Assembly (NCBI GenBank): GCA_014529385.2
Contig: CM043953.1
Coordinates: forward strand, 80,792,338-80,856,337
From: Adiantum capillus-veneris
Lineage: Eukaryota; Streptophyta; Polypodiopsida; Polypodiales; Pteridaceae
Reading direction: 5' to 3'
DNA length: 64,000 bases
A program made the position numbers and the translations under genes. Below the pieces are notes generated by a model, which was given only the letters and a program-made list of their open reading frames with translations, did no database searches and was not told the origin of the DNA. Of this stretch, positions 1 through 11,400 are shown piece by piece (the first letter of the stretch is position 1; the number at the start of each line of letters is the position of its first letter).

Positions 1-3000
1 AATATCTTCGTTCGCCAAGTGAAGAAACCTATATAGAATGCTTCCTCAAACGCCAACATATTGTCGTAAAGGACTTCTTCGAAAGGCTGGCCACTTAAGT
101 CATAGCAGTGGCCCTTATTGCCTTTGAGGAACGACATCCATGGTACTCCTGGTTGCTTTGGCTCATGAAAAGCCTGAATACATGTGAGCAGCATTCTGCA
201 AATCTTGTACAACATGGCAGATGAGAGGTTAGGAAGACTCTTGAAGAAAGTCATGGCGCCCACCGTTAGGGTTTTCACCATGTATTCCTCTGTTGGTGTA
301 CCCTGCTCTGGAGCTGGCAATCTGAATAGTTTAGCCATGTAGGCCGCTTCTTTCTCAGTGCTTCAAATGCTTTCCATGTCCTTACCCTTGGTACAAGACA
401 AAATGTTGGGTTTTTTTGTAGTGCTACTGGTGCTCTTGTGAACAAAATCAAATATCTCGGATTCTTATTCAACCATCTCTTTCTACACTTGGGGTGGACA
501 TCGTTTATGCCTTCTGCCTGCATATCTTTGTATAATCTTTCTTTTACTTGTAGTAGTTCCACTTTGATCAAAGGATATGGCAAATGCTTTCTATGTCCTT
601 ACCCTTGGTACAGGACAAAATGTTGGGTCTTTTTGTAGTGCGGCAGGTTCTCTTTTGAACAGAATCAAATATCTTGGATTCTTATTCAACCAACTCTTTC
701 TACACTTGGGGTGGACATCCTCTATGCCTTCTGCCTGCATATCTTTGTATAATATTTCTTTTACCTGTAGTAGCTCCACTTTGATCAAAGGATATGGCAA
801 TGATTGTTGATGCCATTGTGCATTGATTTGGTTGGGAGTGAGTTGAGTGACATTGACTGAGTGGAGAACTCTCAACTCCCAATCTATCGCTGCTTTCCAT
901 TCTGCATCTGTCTCTTGGGCAACCTGCTCTTTGAGTGCATCTTCCTCAGCTTTAGAAAGCTAGATCATGGGCACTTGCTCAGCATCATTTAGTGGTACCT
1001 AAAAATATTCTTCTCCTCCTAGATCTTCTGTCGACTGTGTTTCCATCTCAGCAAAAGAGACTGATGGAATGTCAACAGTTGGTTGCTCTAAGGGGCCTGC
1101 TTCTTCTTGTGTCTCTGGTTGTCCCTCTCTCAACAGCAGATTGACTCCTTTTAGCTCTACTATCTCCTCAAGCAGTTGCTCTTCTCATTGTACCCACATA
1201 AGTGCAAGGTCTGTTCTCTGTGATTGCTCTAGCTTCAGCTCTAGCTTGAGTTCCTTGTTTTTCTTTTCCAAAGTCTTATAGACTTCATCTGTACCTTTGA
1301 TCGAGGTGACATTAGGATTTTCCCTTATCTATCTCAAAAATGCTGCTTGATCATTAATCCTTTGCTCCGAGTATTGCAGAGATACGTTTGCTACATCGAG
1401 CTGCACTTTGATCTTCTGTATTGACAGAGTTGTGGTTAGGAGTTCATTTGTTACCTTTGTCAGCTGTTGATCTTTGGTCTTGCATGCATCTGATAACTTT
1501 GTCAGAAGTTCTCCCAGCTCCTCCATTTCTTTTTGCTGCTTCTCTTTGGCCAGCTGGTGCTGTTCTGCTTCATCTTTCAACTCTTTGATTTGTCTTTGTA
1601 GATCTGAAATTATATTCATCCTATCATCTAATTCTCCTTGTAGAGCATTGATGACTAGCTCAAGATCTCTAGCCTTAGCACTACGGCTAAGTGCTGTTGT
1701 TTGCATTTTTTTGGTCATCACCTGCATCTGCTTGGCATATTCATTTACTTGCATGATGACTTGATCGTTTGTCTCCCATTCTTTTGACTCTGTAGGCTTC
1801 CTAGATGTTTCATCAGTTTCAGTGTGTGGCTCCTTGGGTGGTGCTGTGGTGGATTCTTGTAGTTGCGGCGGGGGTTGCTCTTCACCTTGAGGCGTTGCGG
1901 TTGCCTCAGCTGCTTCTGTTGCTTCTTGTGGGTGGTTGTAGAAGGGTATGCCTCAGTTTGTTCTTGTGCTTTTGATTGCTCAAAACTGGTTGCTACCTGT
2001 TCCTGGTGTTCAGGCTCTTTTTATTTGGCTTCCTCACCCTCATGGGGTTTAGCTGCTGGTGAAGGGCGAGCGCTTGGCATTTGATGGTCTACCTGCTCGG
2101 TAGGAGGTGAGGTGGGTTTCGAAGACATCTCCTCCTGATAGTGTTGCGTCTCGCTTTGTTCCGTAGCCTTCGCTTGTCTTTGTTGCTCTGCTGCATCTTC
2201 CTTTGCTTTCTTTTCAGCTTCTTGAGCTTCTTTTAACTTTAGGGCTTTTGCCTATGCATACATGCATTCAAGGAAGTCTGCGGGCTCCTCTGCTTCTTTC
2301 CTTGCAGGGTTCTTGGTTCTAGGTCCCCTTATCTCTCATGGAACCCATCTTTCCGGGTCCTCACCTGCAGCTTAGTGGCTTCTTCCATAAGTTTGTTTTT
2401 CCCTTTCAAACTTTACCTTTTTTTGGTGAGGTTCTTCTTGATGTGCAGCTACAACTTTCTTCTTCATCTCTTCAATTCTGGCTTTCCTTTCCTCGATGTC
2501 TGAGCTCTCACTACTATGAGATTTGTGGGAGCTTTTAGCAGATTCTTCATCTGACTTATAAACTCTCTTCGATGAACGCGTAGTTCTTGGAGAAGGCTGT
2601 GCAGACACAATCCATGTGTTCTGATCTGGGACTGGCGTCAAATTGTCGGCCATGCCAATAGCATGCTATGCTATTCTTGTCAGCACTTCATGCGCGCCCA
2701 GATAGGTGATTTTACCTTTTTTCTTGGTGCCTTTTAGCGTTGTCCAGCGCATACTGCACATGATCAATTGGCTGCCTGGTTCTCGACTTCAACACTTGGG
2801 TGAAGGTAGTTTCCTTCGCATGATTTGGGGTGGTGTACCGTGGTGTTTGCTTTGATAAAAAGTGAAAGTGTTGATGGTATAGACGAGCTGGTTCTTCCAA
2901 TTGCCTTTGGATGAGGTCGGAAAAAGTTGCAGCAGCAGTCTCCTTGGTGAATGTGCCTGTTGTCTTTCTGTCTCGGGCTCGCATTGTCATCCCTTCAGTA

Positions 3001-3433
3001 GGCAATTCAGTGCCTCGGCCACAATTTCTTTTGTGATAACGACTTCTACTTTCTACCTTTTGTTGGTTGGTGATTTGGACCGATCCATCCTCTTTGATAG
3101 TAGACAATAACTCATAGGCTTTCTGGAAATCTACGCCGCACGGTTCTTGGTCGTAGAAGTCCCTGAGGCCCAGCCTTCTGTTGGCTTCTTTCGTGTCTGG
3201 CTTTGCAGCTACATCATATATTTCTTTTGGTAGCATCTGCAACTCTACTTGGTGTCCTTCTTCACTCTTGAACCTGCCTGTGAAACCGTGGTGTTTTTTT
3301 CTTCAAGTTGTTCTCTTGACAAATATATTAACTTGGCCGCCTTCACTGAACTTGGGTCTAGCTAGTACGGTGGCAGCTCTTGCAACTTCTCCTTCTGGGA
3401 CACCCTTTCCTTGGCCTTCTCGGCAGCTTGCAT
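1..3433 (-). pseudogene. Extra 3' ORF of outer gypsy copy (coiled-coil protein), degenerate, 3' end off window
   Basis: Homologous part for part to 8377-11973 in the inner copy. The start ATG is probably at 3433 (MQAAEKAKERV..., matching MQVAERAKKNL... at 11973). In order it encodes an N-terminal segment containing a PARLYHQHFHFL motif (2712-3242), a segment starting MADNLTP (2372-2653), a Lys/Glu/Pro/Ser-rich middle, a coiled coil of about 140 residues (1329-1754), and a conserved C-terminal segment with LNKNPRYLILF (275-875). Several frame changes and stops occur, including a stop soon after the start, and a 218-bp tandem duplication disrupts the C-terminal part. Its place between integrase and 3' LTR is where Athila-type elements keep env-like genes, but I see no convincing transmembrane segments. 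The function is not recognised. Confidence 0.7.
368..803 (-). repeat. 218-bp tandem duplication inside the outer 3' ORF
   Basis: Two adjacent near-identical copies, 368-585 and 586-803, each encoding the VELLQVKE...LNKNPRYLILF segment on the minus strand. The inner element has this segment once. The unit is not a multiple of three, so the duplication shifts the frame and helps inactivate the ORF. Confidence 0.9.
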
Positions 3434-3619
3434 TGCTCCTGTACGGGAATACAGTGCCAAAGTTAGAAAATTCTGCAATTTTCGCTTTGAATTGCCTTGA
3501 GTCTGAATTGCTAACAAATTGAGTCCGATTTGCTGCAAATCAATTTTGTAGCATGTATAGATGCATAAAAACATGGAAAGATCAAAATCATACAGTTCAT
3601 GCAAAAATTTGCAACAAAA

Positions 3620-4265
3620 GTAAATAATCGCGACGATTATTTGCAGCTAGGGATTTTTCCAACTTTTTGCATTTTTGACATCATAGGTTTGAAACATATA
3701 GCATTTAGGTGCTCTGAGTGAAGTGTGGATTCAATTGAGTGCACTGGGTGGAAATGGTGCCAGATTTAGGCTTTCAGACTCTGAAACAGTAGATATACTG
3801 AGATTTTGAGATCCATATCTACTGTTTCAGACTCTGAAACAATAGATATACTGAGATTTTGAGATCCAAACTTGCTCAAACTTGGTCAGTGGACTTGGGA
3901 CATCATGTGTTTTGGTCCCATAAGGTCAAAGTTGCAATTTCCCCCCATTTTGGCAAGAAAGTAAATAATTGCGATTATTAACTTTTTCATCAAAATGTAC
4001 ATTTTTTGGTGCAACTTGGTTCTAGGCATGATATAGACTCTGTGTATGAGATATGGGGTGATTTGGATCAAAAAATGTGACAGATAACTCAAAAATTGGA
4101 TCGGAAAGACTTTGGTGCGTTTTTTGACAATTTCCAAGCTTTTCTTGATCATTTTGGCTCATACTTGAAATGTGGCATGTAATAGATGTATACAAGTGAT
4201 AGGTGAAGTGAAGGTATCATTTTCAGGCCAAAAAAGCACAAAAGTAAATAATTGCGATTATTTAT
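3620..4265. repeat. Near-palindromes of the TAAATAATCGCGATTATTTA class in the 3' spacer
   Basis: Copies at 3620-3644, 3961-3982 and 4244-4265. The last two are 283 bp apart, the same spacing as in the 5' leaders of both elements. Each is an imperfect palindrome centred on ATCGCGAT or ATTGCGAT. The inner copy retains one perfect version at 12159-12180. Confidence 0.85.
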
Positions 4266-5404
4266 AGCAGTCAATTTTTTTTTGCAAAACTTGACAATCT
4301 TTTGACCTAAACATATTCGATACGTATAAAACAAGTCCTAAATTGAATTTGGTAAAGTTTTGTCGTGTCGACATCAATTTGTGCCTCTATCGAATCTGAA
4401 ATCACCGATTTTCATGACTAGATAGTATGTGGAGTTGGTTAGTCACTTTTGAAGCTATGGACTTGTCCGCTACATAGTCCTGAAGCTACCCATCCAGTTT
4501 TGGCCGACTCGGTTTGACCTCATATGTCAAATTTGACGCTTTATAGCCTTCGAGCTGTTTTCACTTTTCGAGAGCTTGCCTTGATTATTTTCGTGAAACC
4601 ATCCATGTACATTGTGTGTAGACCCAGTCTACAAGCTGTTTGTGGAGTCAGAATCCAATTCTGGCATCTGCAAAAACCTAAAATTTCTACTTGGGACTCC
4701 CCTCGACCCCTATCGAATGGTCATTTGGTGATATAGAAGTGTTCTATTATATAGGGACATGCTACAATTCAAGTCTCGTCCGATTTGGCTGAGCTGACAG
4801 GCCGCTATGGTCAATTTTGGATTGTAGGTCTTCGTGCACTGCTCGGTTTCTAAGATTTTTTCCTTGAGCCTAGACTTGCTACCGGCCAATTAAAATTGAT
4901 CATTGATAAGCTTAGAACGTACCCCTCATGTCTCGTGTGAGACGGTGCTGTAAATGGGCGACTGCGGACTCCGAAAATCGTGTGCGAAGAAGGTCGAGAG
5001 CTCTCTTCTCCAAAGGCGACTAGTGGAAATGAGGTGAATTTGGACTACCTTGGATATCTATACTTTGCCTTCCCAAACTAATTTTCCCTAAATCCCCTGT
5101 TAGTCCTACTAGACCGTGAAATCTATGTTAGACTCAAAAATTTCTTCAATTGGATTCCGGTAACTCATTCTGCAAGAATTTGCGAAAGTGGGCCTTGGCA
5201 GCCTGATTTAGGCTTCCCGCTTCCATCTGTCGATTTGATTGAAATTTTTTGTGTATGTCCGCCTTGTCCTTTTGATCACCAACGTATCTTCAGTTTCTCC
5301 ATCTGAGCTCATTTGTTATTTATTAGTAATTTTTAATTGTTTATTGAAAAATCAAAGAAAATAACAAAATACACTAAAAAAGCAAAGTGAAAATCCAATA
5401 AATA

Positions 5405-5453
5405 GGAAAATCCATTGAAAAACACAGCTTTATTGTTTTTTGGTGGATTTTCC
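5405..5453. repeat. Inverted repeat (hairpin) in the outer spacer
   Basis: GGAAAATCCATTGAAAAAC at 5405-5423 pairs with GTTTTTTGGTGGATTTTCC at 5435-5453 (17 of 19 positions) over an 11-base loop. A slightly decayed equivalent lies at about 12437-12483 in the inner copy. It might be a processing or polyadenylation-related structure or a small older insertion; the sequence does not decide. Confidence 0.6.
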
Positions 5454-5660
5454 CATTTTTAAGTCCCAATATCAAGAAAAATAACATAAAAATACCATTT
5501 TTGATGATTTTCTGATAGTATATACACTATTTACACTCATCGGGGAGATGTTATCAGTTAAATTTCCCATGTTGATGACTTGTTAAGGGAATTATTAGGT
5601 AATTTTGCAAAAAATCACACATTAACATCAAACTTTTTCCTCCCTCTTTAAACATTGCCC

Positions 5661-7346
5661 TTAATTACTTAGTTCCTTTCCACCCCTCCTAGATGGCGTA
5701 CTCCGGGACGACTGTGTGCATGGGTTGAACAATCGTGTCTTATGCATAGCCGTGGTTGGCTCTACTATGCTTTGAAGATCAATGCATTTCAAACCATTAT
5801 GTTGTGCACGAGTTGGATCTTGAGTAATTAACTCAAGGGTTTCTAATATCGAGTTTTTCTTTTGTTGTCTTCCAAAGAGTAAATCTTGTAGCTTGTGTGC
5901 TCTTTGCTTGATTGTACCATCAGGATGCTTTGGCACGTTGATTTCCTGAGCCTTCGATATCAATATTGGTGGTGGTCGAGCTTGTACCCGCCATTGGTAG
6001 CTTGGTTTGCTTCGGTTCGAATGTTGGGGTTGAGTATTTTGAGACTTAACTCTCCACTGTTTCATTGGTTTTACAGTTGGCGGAGAAGATAAGTGCTCCT
6101 TTTTCTTTAATATCCATTGTGTTTTAGGTTCCCTGCTCGGAGACGCTCTTCTTTGTGTTTTGAACCTTGGAACCATCTTTGATACAGTAGATGAGGTTTT
6201 GTGCACCCAAATTTGATTCGGCTTGTCCTTAAGCTGTGCTTTTGGTACCCAAATTTGCATGGCTCCTTGCCTGCTATAGGATGGAGAAGATTGATTGCTT
6301 CATGGTTTGCTATGCTGGTAACCTCCTTTCCATTCCTCTTTGCTTGGTGCAATTGGAACAATGAGTTGTTTGCCTTTAGGTGATAGCTTGAGTTGATTGG
6401 TATCCCCATTTGGTACTACCTTGAACGTCCGCATCCATGAGATTCCAAGAATCATTGTTTCATTTATGTGTTCATTTGGTAAGTATACAAATTGATGAGG
6501 GCATGAACATCCATGTACTATCACATTTAAGTTGACTAGTTTCAATATCGGTGTTGGGTTCTTGTTGCATCCTTTAATAGTCGATATTCCTGCTGTCAAA
6601 GACTGGCTTGTTGCTTTCTTGTATGTGGAATAACTGACTGCATTTACTCGAGCTCCTGTATCGACCAATGCATTTGTGCTATGATTTTTCAGCTATACTT
6701 TGATGCGAAGACCATTCCATCTAACCATTCATCATCTGTTGATACTGCATCTTTCTGTAATTCCCATAGTCGGTCATCTAGTTCCAGAGTGTTGATGGGA
6801 ATAGGTATTTGTTGATTCTTGAGAGCGGATTTCCTTTTGAGTACTCAAAGCCGAGCTTTCTCTTGGGCTTCATCAATAACCTATTGTCGTTTTATCTTCT
6901 TTGCCTTGTTGCATGCATCTTTTCTAGCAATTCATTGGTTAGCGGCAAATTGTACTTCTTTAAACGGCCATCCACTAATCCAATCAACCATTGGTTCACC
7001 ATCTAGGGTGGATAAATTAACTGCTCCACTTGGAGATACATCTTCAATGATAAATGGTCCGTTTCCCTTTTTCTTAAACTTAGGAATGTGTTGCTTAAGG
7101 GAATAAACTAAAACTAAGTCCCCTTTTTTGAAGATTTTTGTAACTAGATAGGAATCAAAAAACTGTTTCTGTTTTCGCTTTTGGGCATAGATGTGAGCTA
7201 CAGTTGTTAGCCTTTGCTCATCAAGCTTTTCTAGATCTTCAAGCCTCTCTGATAGTTCATGTCCAGTCCACTCCAGATCCTTAGCTACCCTTAGTGTCGG
7301 CAATAGAAATTCTATTGGCAGTATGGCATCAAGACCATAAACAAGG
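5661..7346 (-). pseudogene. Outer copy: integrase C-terminus, second retropepsin-like domain and basic tail
   Basis: Minus-strand coding region ending at the insertion point. The integrase C-terminus (6932-7346) has LERLEDLEKLDEQR and a GPY/F-like motif (KGNGPFIIE). About 6300-6700 follows with a second aspartic-protease-like domain: LVDTGARVNAVS (catalytic-type DTGA) and, further on, MILGISWM, the ILGxxW motif expected near a retropepsin C-terminus. A stop (TAG in place of a CAG in the inner copy) lies about 13 codons before DTGA. The basic tail (5661-6300) carries QIWVPKAQLKDK-like repeats and many Lys/Arg. Retropepsins normally sit between Gag and RT, and this family also has one there, so this domain is additional. 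Confidence 0.75.
7342..7346. repeat. Target-site duplication (CAAGG), left copy
   Basis: CAAGG immediately left of the inner 3' LTR (TGTGGG...), matched by CAAGG at 24765-24769 just right of the inner 5' LTR. In the uninterrupted inner copy the corresponding integrase sequence (about 14423) has CAAGG once, as expected for a 5-bp duplication made on insertion. Confidence 0.92.
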
Positions 7347-8220
7347 TGTGGGACACATGTCTAACCTCATTATCCTATCTTATTGCAGTATAGCAAGAAC
7401 CACGGTTAATTTGTCAAACCATGGGATGAAGCTAACTCGACTAGTGCATAGAGGCTACAAGAGGTTGTCAATCTCTTGGAAAACAACTAACAACTCGCAT
7501 CTAACTCAAGCTACACTCAAGTGACTGAAATCACCAAAGGCCAATCACTCATCGACAAGCAAATCACATCCGTTACAGCATCAGATGATATCCAAACGTA
7601 ACAAAACTTCTAGGACAAGTTTATAAGACCTAAGCACACATGCTTATGGTCTCAAATCCCACTTTGGGTCAAGTTTCAAAATCGTAATTATTAACAGTAG
7701 TGGATTTTTGACCTAGTCGTTTTCGACCCAGAATGCATCTAAATGCTTAGCAATGATGCCCCAATACCCCGCCTATGCTTAGTTTTTGATTTAAAAGTGT
7801 AAATTTCTAGTTACTGTGAATGGATTACGTCAATGCGTAGAGTTCTTACCTGCGGTTGCAATGCAACAAACACAATCGCAATGTGACAATCAGAGAGGGA
7901 GTAGGAAGCGCGAGAAGGAGAGAAGTGAGCGCCGTTAGCTCACGCTGTGTATTTCGTATCCAAAAGCTTACAAAAAACTTACAAAAAATGACTTTTATAC
8001 CTTAGCCAAGGTTTTTGGGTGGTCAAAACTAGTAATTTGGAGTTCTACCAAAGCTGGGTGACAACTGGCTGATACAATCTGGAAGCTTGTAGCCCCGGCT
8101 CATTAATTACAAAGTTTATCCAAGAAAATAGGAGTTACAATATTCCTAATTTATCAAAATAATAAATGTTTTACAAAGAGAACTCTGAAAAATGATGTCC
8201 ATGTTAGCTTGTTGCTAACA
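7347..8220 (-). repeat. 3' LTR of inner element (874 bp)
   Basis: On the minus strand it starts TGTTAGC and ends GTCCCACA (TG...CA). It is homologous along its whole length to 23855-24764 and to 34044-34933. Relative to those it lacks about 44 bp near 7815 (a segment containing GTCGGCGAC). The first 19 bases form a hairpin, TGTTAGC-n5-GCTAACA. Confidence 0.93.
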
Positions 8221-8435
8221 TTCCCCCCCTCCTCGTCTATGTCATCCCTTGACACAGCTTTATGGGCTAAAATAGTTTCGGGTTGATAGCTAGCGAGGCG
8301 GTCTTTAAGCACGTCTAGTGTTAGCTTGCTGCTAACATTCCCCCCCTCCTCGCCTGTGTCGTCCCTTGACATAGCTTTATGGGCTGAAATAGTCTTCGGG
8401 TTGACGACTGACGAGGCGGTCTTTAAGCACGTCCA
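8202..8435 (-). repeat. 117-bp tandem duplication carrying the LTR edge and polypurine tract
   Basis: Copy 1 starts at 8202 (TGTTAGCTTGTTGCTAACA, then TTCCCCCCCTCCTCG) and copy 2 at 8319 (TGTTAGCTTGCTGCTAACA, then the same C-rich tract). The unit therefore contains the outermost 19 bases of the LTR, the polypurine tract and about 80 bp of internal sequence. It duplicates a junction essential for plus-strand synthesis. Confidence 0.88.
8221..8235 (-). other. Polypurine tract next to the inner 3' LTR
   Basis: On the minus strand CGAGGAGGGGGGGAA directly abuts the LTR start TGTTAG. This is the normal position of the plus-strand primer. A second identical tract lies at 8338-8352, inside the 117-bp duplication. 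Confidence 0.9.
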
Positions 8436-11400
8436 GTGCCTTTTGGTATCTGATTCTTCTTCCCTTGTCAAGCACTTGCAGAAATTGCATTGTTACTTTA
8501 TTCTTTAGTTCCACCGCTGAGTATCCTACAAACCTGGATGTTAGGTTGCTGATCACCGATGCAAATATCTTTGTTCGCCAAGTGAAGAATCCAGTGTAGA
8601 AAGATTCTTCAAAGGCCAACATATTATTCGATGGCAAGAACATACATCTGGCATAGAATCCGTAAAGGACCTCTTTTGAAGGTTTCCCACTCAGATCGTA
8701 GCATAAGCCTTTGTTTCCTTCCAAGAATGATGGCCATGGGGCTCCTGTTTGCTTAGGCTCATTAAAAACTTGTATACATGTTAGCAGCATCCTGCAGATC
8801 TTATATAACATGGCACAGGAGAGATCTGGCAGACTCTTGAAGAAAGACATGGTACCCGTTAGGGTTTTCACCATGTATTCCTCTGCTGCTTGTGCTCTCT
8901 TTGGAGCTGGCAGCCTGGGGAAGTTGAACCAAGTTGGCCTCTTCTTTTGCAGTGCTTCATGCGCTTGCCATGTCCTTACTCTGGGTACAGGACAAAAGGT
9001 TGGATCTCTTTGAAGGGCTGCAGGTGCTCTTGTGAACAGAATCAGGTATCTCGGATTCTTGTTCAGCCCGCTTAACCTCCACTTTGGGTGGTCTTTATCT
9101 ACGCCATCTTCTTGCATATCCTTGTACAAACTTTCTTTCACCTGTAATAGTTCCACTTTGATGAGAGGGTACGACAGGGTTTTTGGGTGCCATTAAGCAT
9201 TGATCTGATCGGGAGTGAGTTGAGTGACGTTGACAGAGTGTAAAACTCTCAACTCCCAATCCATAGCGGCTTTCCATTGCTCATCCACCTCTAGGGTGAT
9301 CTTCTCCTTCAGTGTGTCTTCTTCAGCTTTTGACAGCTGGACCATCCGTGATGTTAATTTGAAACTCTTCATCACCACTCGGCTCTGCTGTTGACTGTGT
9401 CTCAAACTCAACAAACAAGACCGAGGGTATGTCTATCTGTGGCGGCTCTGAAGTGCCTGCCTCTTCCTGCCTGTCTAGTTTTCCATCTCTGAGGAGTTGA
9501 TTAATCCGCTCGAGTTCTGCTATCTCCTTTAGGAACTCCTCCTTCTTTGAACTTGCATCAGTGCCAGGTCCCTGCGCTGTGATTGTTCTAGCTTTAATTC
9601 CAATTCTAGGTCTTTGTTTTTCTTTTCAAGTGCCTTATACACTTCGTTGGTTCCTTTGATCGAGGCCATGACTGGATTTTCTCTGATTTGTCGTAAGGAA
9701 ATGGCCTGATCATTGATCCTCTGTTCAAAATACTGCAGAGAAGCATTGGCAACATCTAATTGCACCTGAATTTTCTGAGCTGACAGAGATGTCGTAAGAA
9801 GTTTATTTGTAACTTCTGCCAGCTGCTCATCTTTTGCTTTGCAAGCATCAGACAGTTTGGTGAGTAGATCACCTAACTCCTCCATTTCTTTTTGTTGCCT
9901 ATCTCTGGCTAACTGATGCTGTTCCGCTTTTGCCTTCAGCTCTTGCACCTGCCTTTGAAGATCAGTGATGACAGTCATCCTATCTTCTAACTCTTCTTGG
10001 AGAGCGTCAATCACCATCTCAAGTTCTTTGGCCTTGGTGCTACGGTTTAGTGATGTTGAGCGGACTCTCTCCGTCATTTCTTGCATCTGCCGTGCATATC
10101 CATTGACCTGTACTATTACTTCATCGTTTGACTGCCACTCCTCCTGTCTTGCCAGCTAGGATGTGCCTGCAGCCTCATGTGTGGCTTCTTGCTACATTGT
10201 AACTGATGGTTGTTCTTGTGTAGAGGTAGATGGTTGGTCTTCTTCTTGGGTATCCTGAGGCTTTGATGTCTCGGCAGTTTCTGGCTGAGTAGAAGTAGAG
10301 GGTGTTGGCTCCGACCTTGCTGTCTCTTCAGGTGCCGGCCTTTCTTCCTTCTCTGGCTCAATTTCTTTCTCATGTGCAGTGGTAGGCTCTTTTTTGCATC
10401 TGCTTCCTTATCAGTCTCTTGTTCAGATCTACTTGCCTTTTCCTCTTCTGGCTTTTGAGTATCTTCATCTGCCTTCTCCGGTTCCGGTTCCGGCTCGGCC
10501 TCTTTTTCTTTTTGTCTGTCGTGCTGGACAGCTTCTTTTGCGGATTCTGTTGGTTTGGTGGACTTAGAATCTTTGTCTTTCTCAGGCTCTGCTTCTTCAT
10601 CGGTGTCTTTGCCTGTAGGTGATGGTGGTGGACTAGGCATGGGATGGTCTTTTTGTTCTGTAGGCGGTGAGGTGGGTCGGGGAGATCCATGACTTTGCTC
10701 TTGGCTAGCCGTTTCCTTGGCTTGCCTTTGGTCTTCTGCCTCTTTGTCTTTCCTAGCAACTTCTTCTGCCTCCTTCAGCTTTAGAGCTTCCGCAACATGG
10801 TACATTCTTTCTAAACATTCTGTTGGATCATCCGCCTCTTTTCTTGTATGATGCTTCGTTCGAGGGCCTTTAAGTCCAGCGGGTATCATTTTTCTAGGTC
10901 TTTCCCTTCTGCTTGCCTACTACGCTTCTACGCATGTTTCTCTCTTTCAAAGCATGTTGTTTTTGACCTGGCTCTTCTTGGTGTGCGGCCATAGCTTTCC
11001 TTTTCATCTCTTCGCTCCGAGCTCTCTTTTCTTCGTTGTCAGAGCTCTCGCTGCTGTGCCTTTTCGGCGAGCTATCAACTGACTCTTCATCAGATTTATA
11101 TGATCTTTTACCTGACCTTGTAGCTCTTGGAGAGGGTTGTGCTGCCAATATCCATGTGTTCTGATCAGGGGTAGGCGGTAGGTTGTCGGCCATGCCAATG
11201 GCAGGATATGCTATTTGAGTCAAGACCTCTGGTGCACCCAAGTACGTGATTTTACCTTCCTTCTTGGTGCCCTTCAAGGTTGTCAAGACATATTGCACCT
11301 TGTCCACTGGTTGTCTTGTTGTCGACTTGAGAACCTGAGTGAATGTGGTGGCCATGGTGTGATTTGGCGTAGTGTACCTTGGTGGCCTTTTTGCCAAGAA

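Larger units (their letters stand above)
3434..5660 (-). other. Non-coding spacer between second-protease region and 3' ORF (outer copy)
   Basis: No convincing coding sequence in about 2.2 kb. The spacer is AT-rich and contains near-palindromes like those of the 5' leader, an exact local duplication of a 'gatatactgagattttgagatcca' type stretch around 3790-3870, and a hairpin at 5405-5453. The inner copy keeps only about 0.75 kb of it (11974-12729), having lost about 1.45 kb from the middle. An intron for expressing the 3' ORF is possible: the sense strand reads a TACAG/GAGCA-type acceptor just before the 3433 ATG, and the inner copy has AACAG/GAGCA at the same place. Confidence 0.6.
1..7346 (-). 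mobile_element. Outer Ty3/gypsy element, 3' portion (truncated by window edge)
   Basis: This is the 3' part of an older minus-strand gypsy element whose 5' part resumes at 24770. It contains, in sense order, the integrase C-terminus, a second protease-like domain, a basic tail, a non-coding spacer and the extra 3' ORF. Position 1 corresponds to about 8565 in the inner copy, so roughly 350 bp of internal sequence plus a 3' LTR of about 0.9 kb should lie left of the window. Reading across 7346 into 24770 restores the order seen uninterrupted at about 14425 in the inner copy. That proves the split is caused by insertion of the inner element. Coding sequence is broken by stops and frameshifts throughout. 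Confidence 0.9.

Noticed and set aside
8326-9156. Plus-strand frames over the gypsy 3' ORF
   Set aside because: The homologous minus-strand reading is conserved between the two element copies, whereas the plus-strand frames are not.
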